DNA of 6,996 bases. It comes from Bacteroidota bacterium (GTDB lineage Bacteria; Bacteroidota; Bacteroidia; Chitinophagales; Chitinophagaceae). Position 1 is the first letter of the stretch; every line of letters begins with the position of its first letter. Below the pieces are notes generated by a model. It ran no database searches and was not told the DNA's origin. It saw only the letters and a list, made by a program, of their open reading frames with translations. This document shows positions 6,150-6,996 of the stretch, piece after piece. The DNA lies in contig JAGWPI010000376.1 in NCBI GenBank assembly GCA_028877005.1, forward strand, positions 1 through 6,996. The letters run 5' to 3'. The position numbers and the translations under genes were made by a program.

Positions 6150-6996
6150 ATGTATCCCAATTTGTATTACGTTTTCAAAGACTTATTTGGCGTTGAATGG
6201 AACGGATTAAAACTTATAAACTCATTTGGTTTTTTTGTTGCTATCTCATTTGTTGCCTCAGCATGGGTACTCACAATGGAACTAAAAAGAAAACAGTCTG
6301 AAGGAATTTTAACTTATACAGAAAAATCAATCATTGTAGGTGGTGAGGCAAGTCTTCAAGAACTGTTGTTAAATTTTGTTTTGGGTTTTATTATGGGATT
6401 TAAAATTATTGGCGCTTTCCTTATTCCTTCAGCATTAGCGGATCCACAAAGTTTTATCTTATCTAAACAGGGTAATTTTCCTATCGGTCTTTTATTAGGA
6501 ATTGTATTTGCCGGTTTAAAATGGTGGGAAAAACACAAAGAAAAATTAGCAAAACCAGAAAAGCGCATTATTAGGGTATGGCCACAAGATAGGGTTGGAG
6601 ATATTGTTATTTATGCTGCCGTTTTAGGATTTGCCGGTGCTAAAATTTTTAATAGCTTAGAAACTTGGGACGATTTTATGGCTGATCCAATTGGTTCCCT
6701 TATTTCTTTTAGCGGTCTTACTTTTTATGGGGGGTTAATTTGTGCCACCATTGCTTTGTATTTTTATACCAAAAAACATAATATTCCATTTATTGCTCTA
6801 TGCGATGCTGCAGCACCTGCCTTAATGTTGGCTTATGGTTTGGGAAGAATTGGGTGCCAAGTAGCAGGTGATGGTGATTGGGGTATATTGAATAGTGCTT
6901 ATATAAGCAATGCTCAAGGAAAATTGATGCCAGCCACAGTAGAGCAGTTTACTAGGGCATTACAAGCCAATCAACACTATTATAGTGAACAGTTTA
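6150..6996 (+). CDS. lgt: Prolipoprotein diacylglyceryl transferase, 3' end missing
   Basis: Lgt is the inner-membrane enzyme that moves diacylglyceryl from phosphatidylglycerol to the lipobox cysteine of prolipoproteins. The frame is open from the ATG at 6150 to the right edge (282 complete codons). Hydrophobic segments lie at about 21-41, 70-93, 110-124, 150-168, 184-206 and 213-231, consistent with a polytopic protein. The family's core appears as FSGLTFYGGLI (187-197), then CDAAAPALMLAYGLGRIG (218-235) with Arg233 at the place of E. coli Arg143, and GDGDWG (240-245). Relative to E. coli, His103 is Tyr193, Asn146 is Cys236 and Glu151 is Asp241; I recall such changes in the longer Bacteroidota Lgt proteins. 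An insertion after about residue 250 (SNAQGKLMPATVEQF onward) also lengthens it. The start was chosen over the ATG at 6145, which is out of frame, because MYPNLYYVFKDLFG runs directly into the conserved region. TAAAATTTG near 6090 is an imperfect -7 candidate. Confidence 0.9.
   Translation, partial: MYPNLYYVFKDLFGVEWNGLKLINSFGFFVAISFVASAWVLTMELKRKQSEGILTYTEKSIIVGGEASLQELLLNFVLGFIMGFKIIGAFLIPSALADPQSFILSKQGNFPIGLLLGIVFAGLKWWEKHKEKLAKPEKRIIRVWPQDRVGDIVIYAAVLGFAGAKIFNSLETWDDFMADPIGSLISFSGLTFYGGLICATIALYFYTKKHNIPFIALCDAAAPALMLAYGLGRIGCQVAGDGDWGILNSAYISNAQGKLMPATVEQFTRALQANQHYYSEQF

Noticed and set aside
6356..6568. Minus-strand 70-codon open frame opposite lgt
   Set aside because: It is antisense to membrane-protein coding sequence whose hydrophobic codons keep the opposite strand open.

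Overview
This AT-rich window (roughly two thirds A+T by eye) looks like chromosomal DNA of a Bacteroidota bacterium, most likely Chitinophagaceae or a close relative. The evidence is: start codons preceded by A/T-rich leaders instead of Shine-Dalgarno sequences; several matches to the Bacteroidota -7 promoter element TAnnTTTG; a small two-TPR protein, a CGC bacilliredoxin and a long variant Lgt of types common in that phylum; and a membrane-anchored protein resembling a Bacteroidota-specific uncharacterised family. The assignment is by protein resemblance only.

Layout. 1-365 (minus): 5' part of a membrane-anchored protein of unknown function, running off the left edge. 366-925: about 560 bases with no intact gene, containing a candidate promoter for that gene, degraded plus-strand coding sequence with stops and frame changes, and a strong hairpin terminator. 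926-2696 (minus): etfB then etfA, the two subunits of an electron transfer flavoprotein, transcribed leftwards from a 201-base divergent intergenic region that holds a perfect 8+8 inverted repeat at the predicted etfB transcription start. 2898-4946 (plus): a 103-residue TPR protein followed 57 bases later by a full-length urocanate hydratase (hutU). 4952-4984: a hairpin shared by the convergent hutU and hsp20 genes. 4998-5399 (minus): a small heat-shock protein. 5591-6007 (plus): a BrxA/BrxB-type bacilliredoxin followed by a textbook terminator. 6150-6996 (plus): prolipoprotein diacylglyceryl transferase (lgt), cut by the right edge.

How the genes fit together. EtfAB would carry electrons from flavin dehydrogenases to the quinone pool; HutU performs the second step of histidine breakdown; Hsp20 and the bacilliredoxin, divergently transcribed from a shared 191-base region, both belong to protein-stress or thiol-stress handling; Lgt lipidates lipoproteins at the inner membrane. 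These are housekeeping functions, and no partner genes (acyl-CoA dehydrogenase, ETF-quinone oxidoreductase, hutH/hutI) lie in the window. I see no mobile element, CRISPR array, tRNA, rRNA or defence cassette, and no convincing new multi-gene system. The points most worth a second look are the gene remnant at about 489-863, the inverted repeat before etfB, and the altered signature residues in Lgt.
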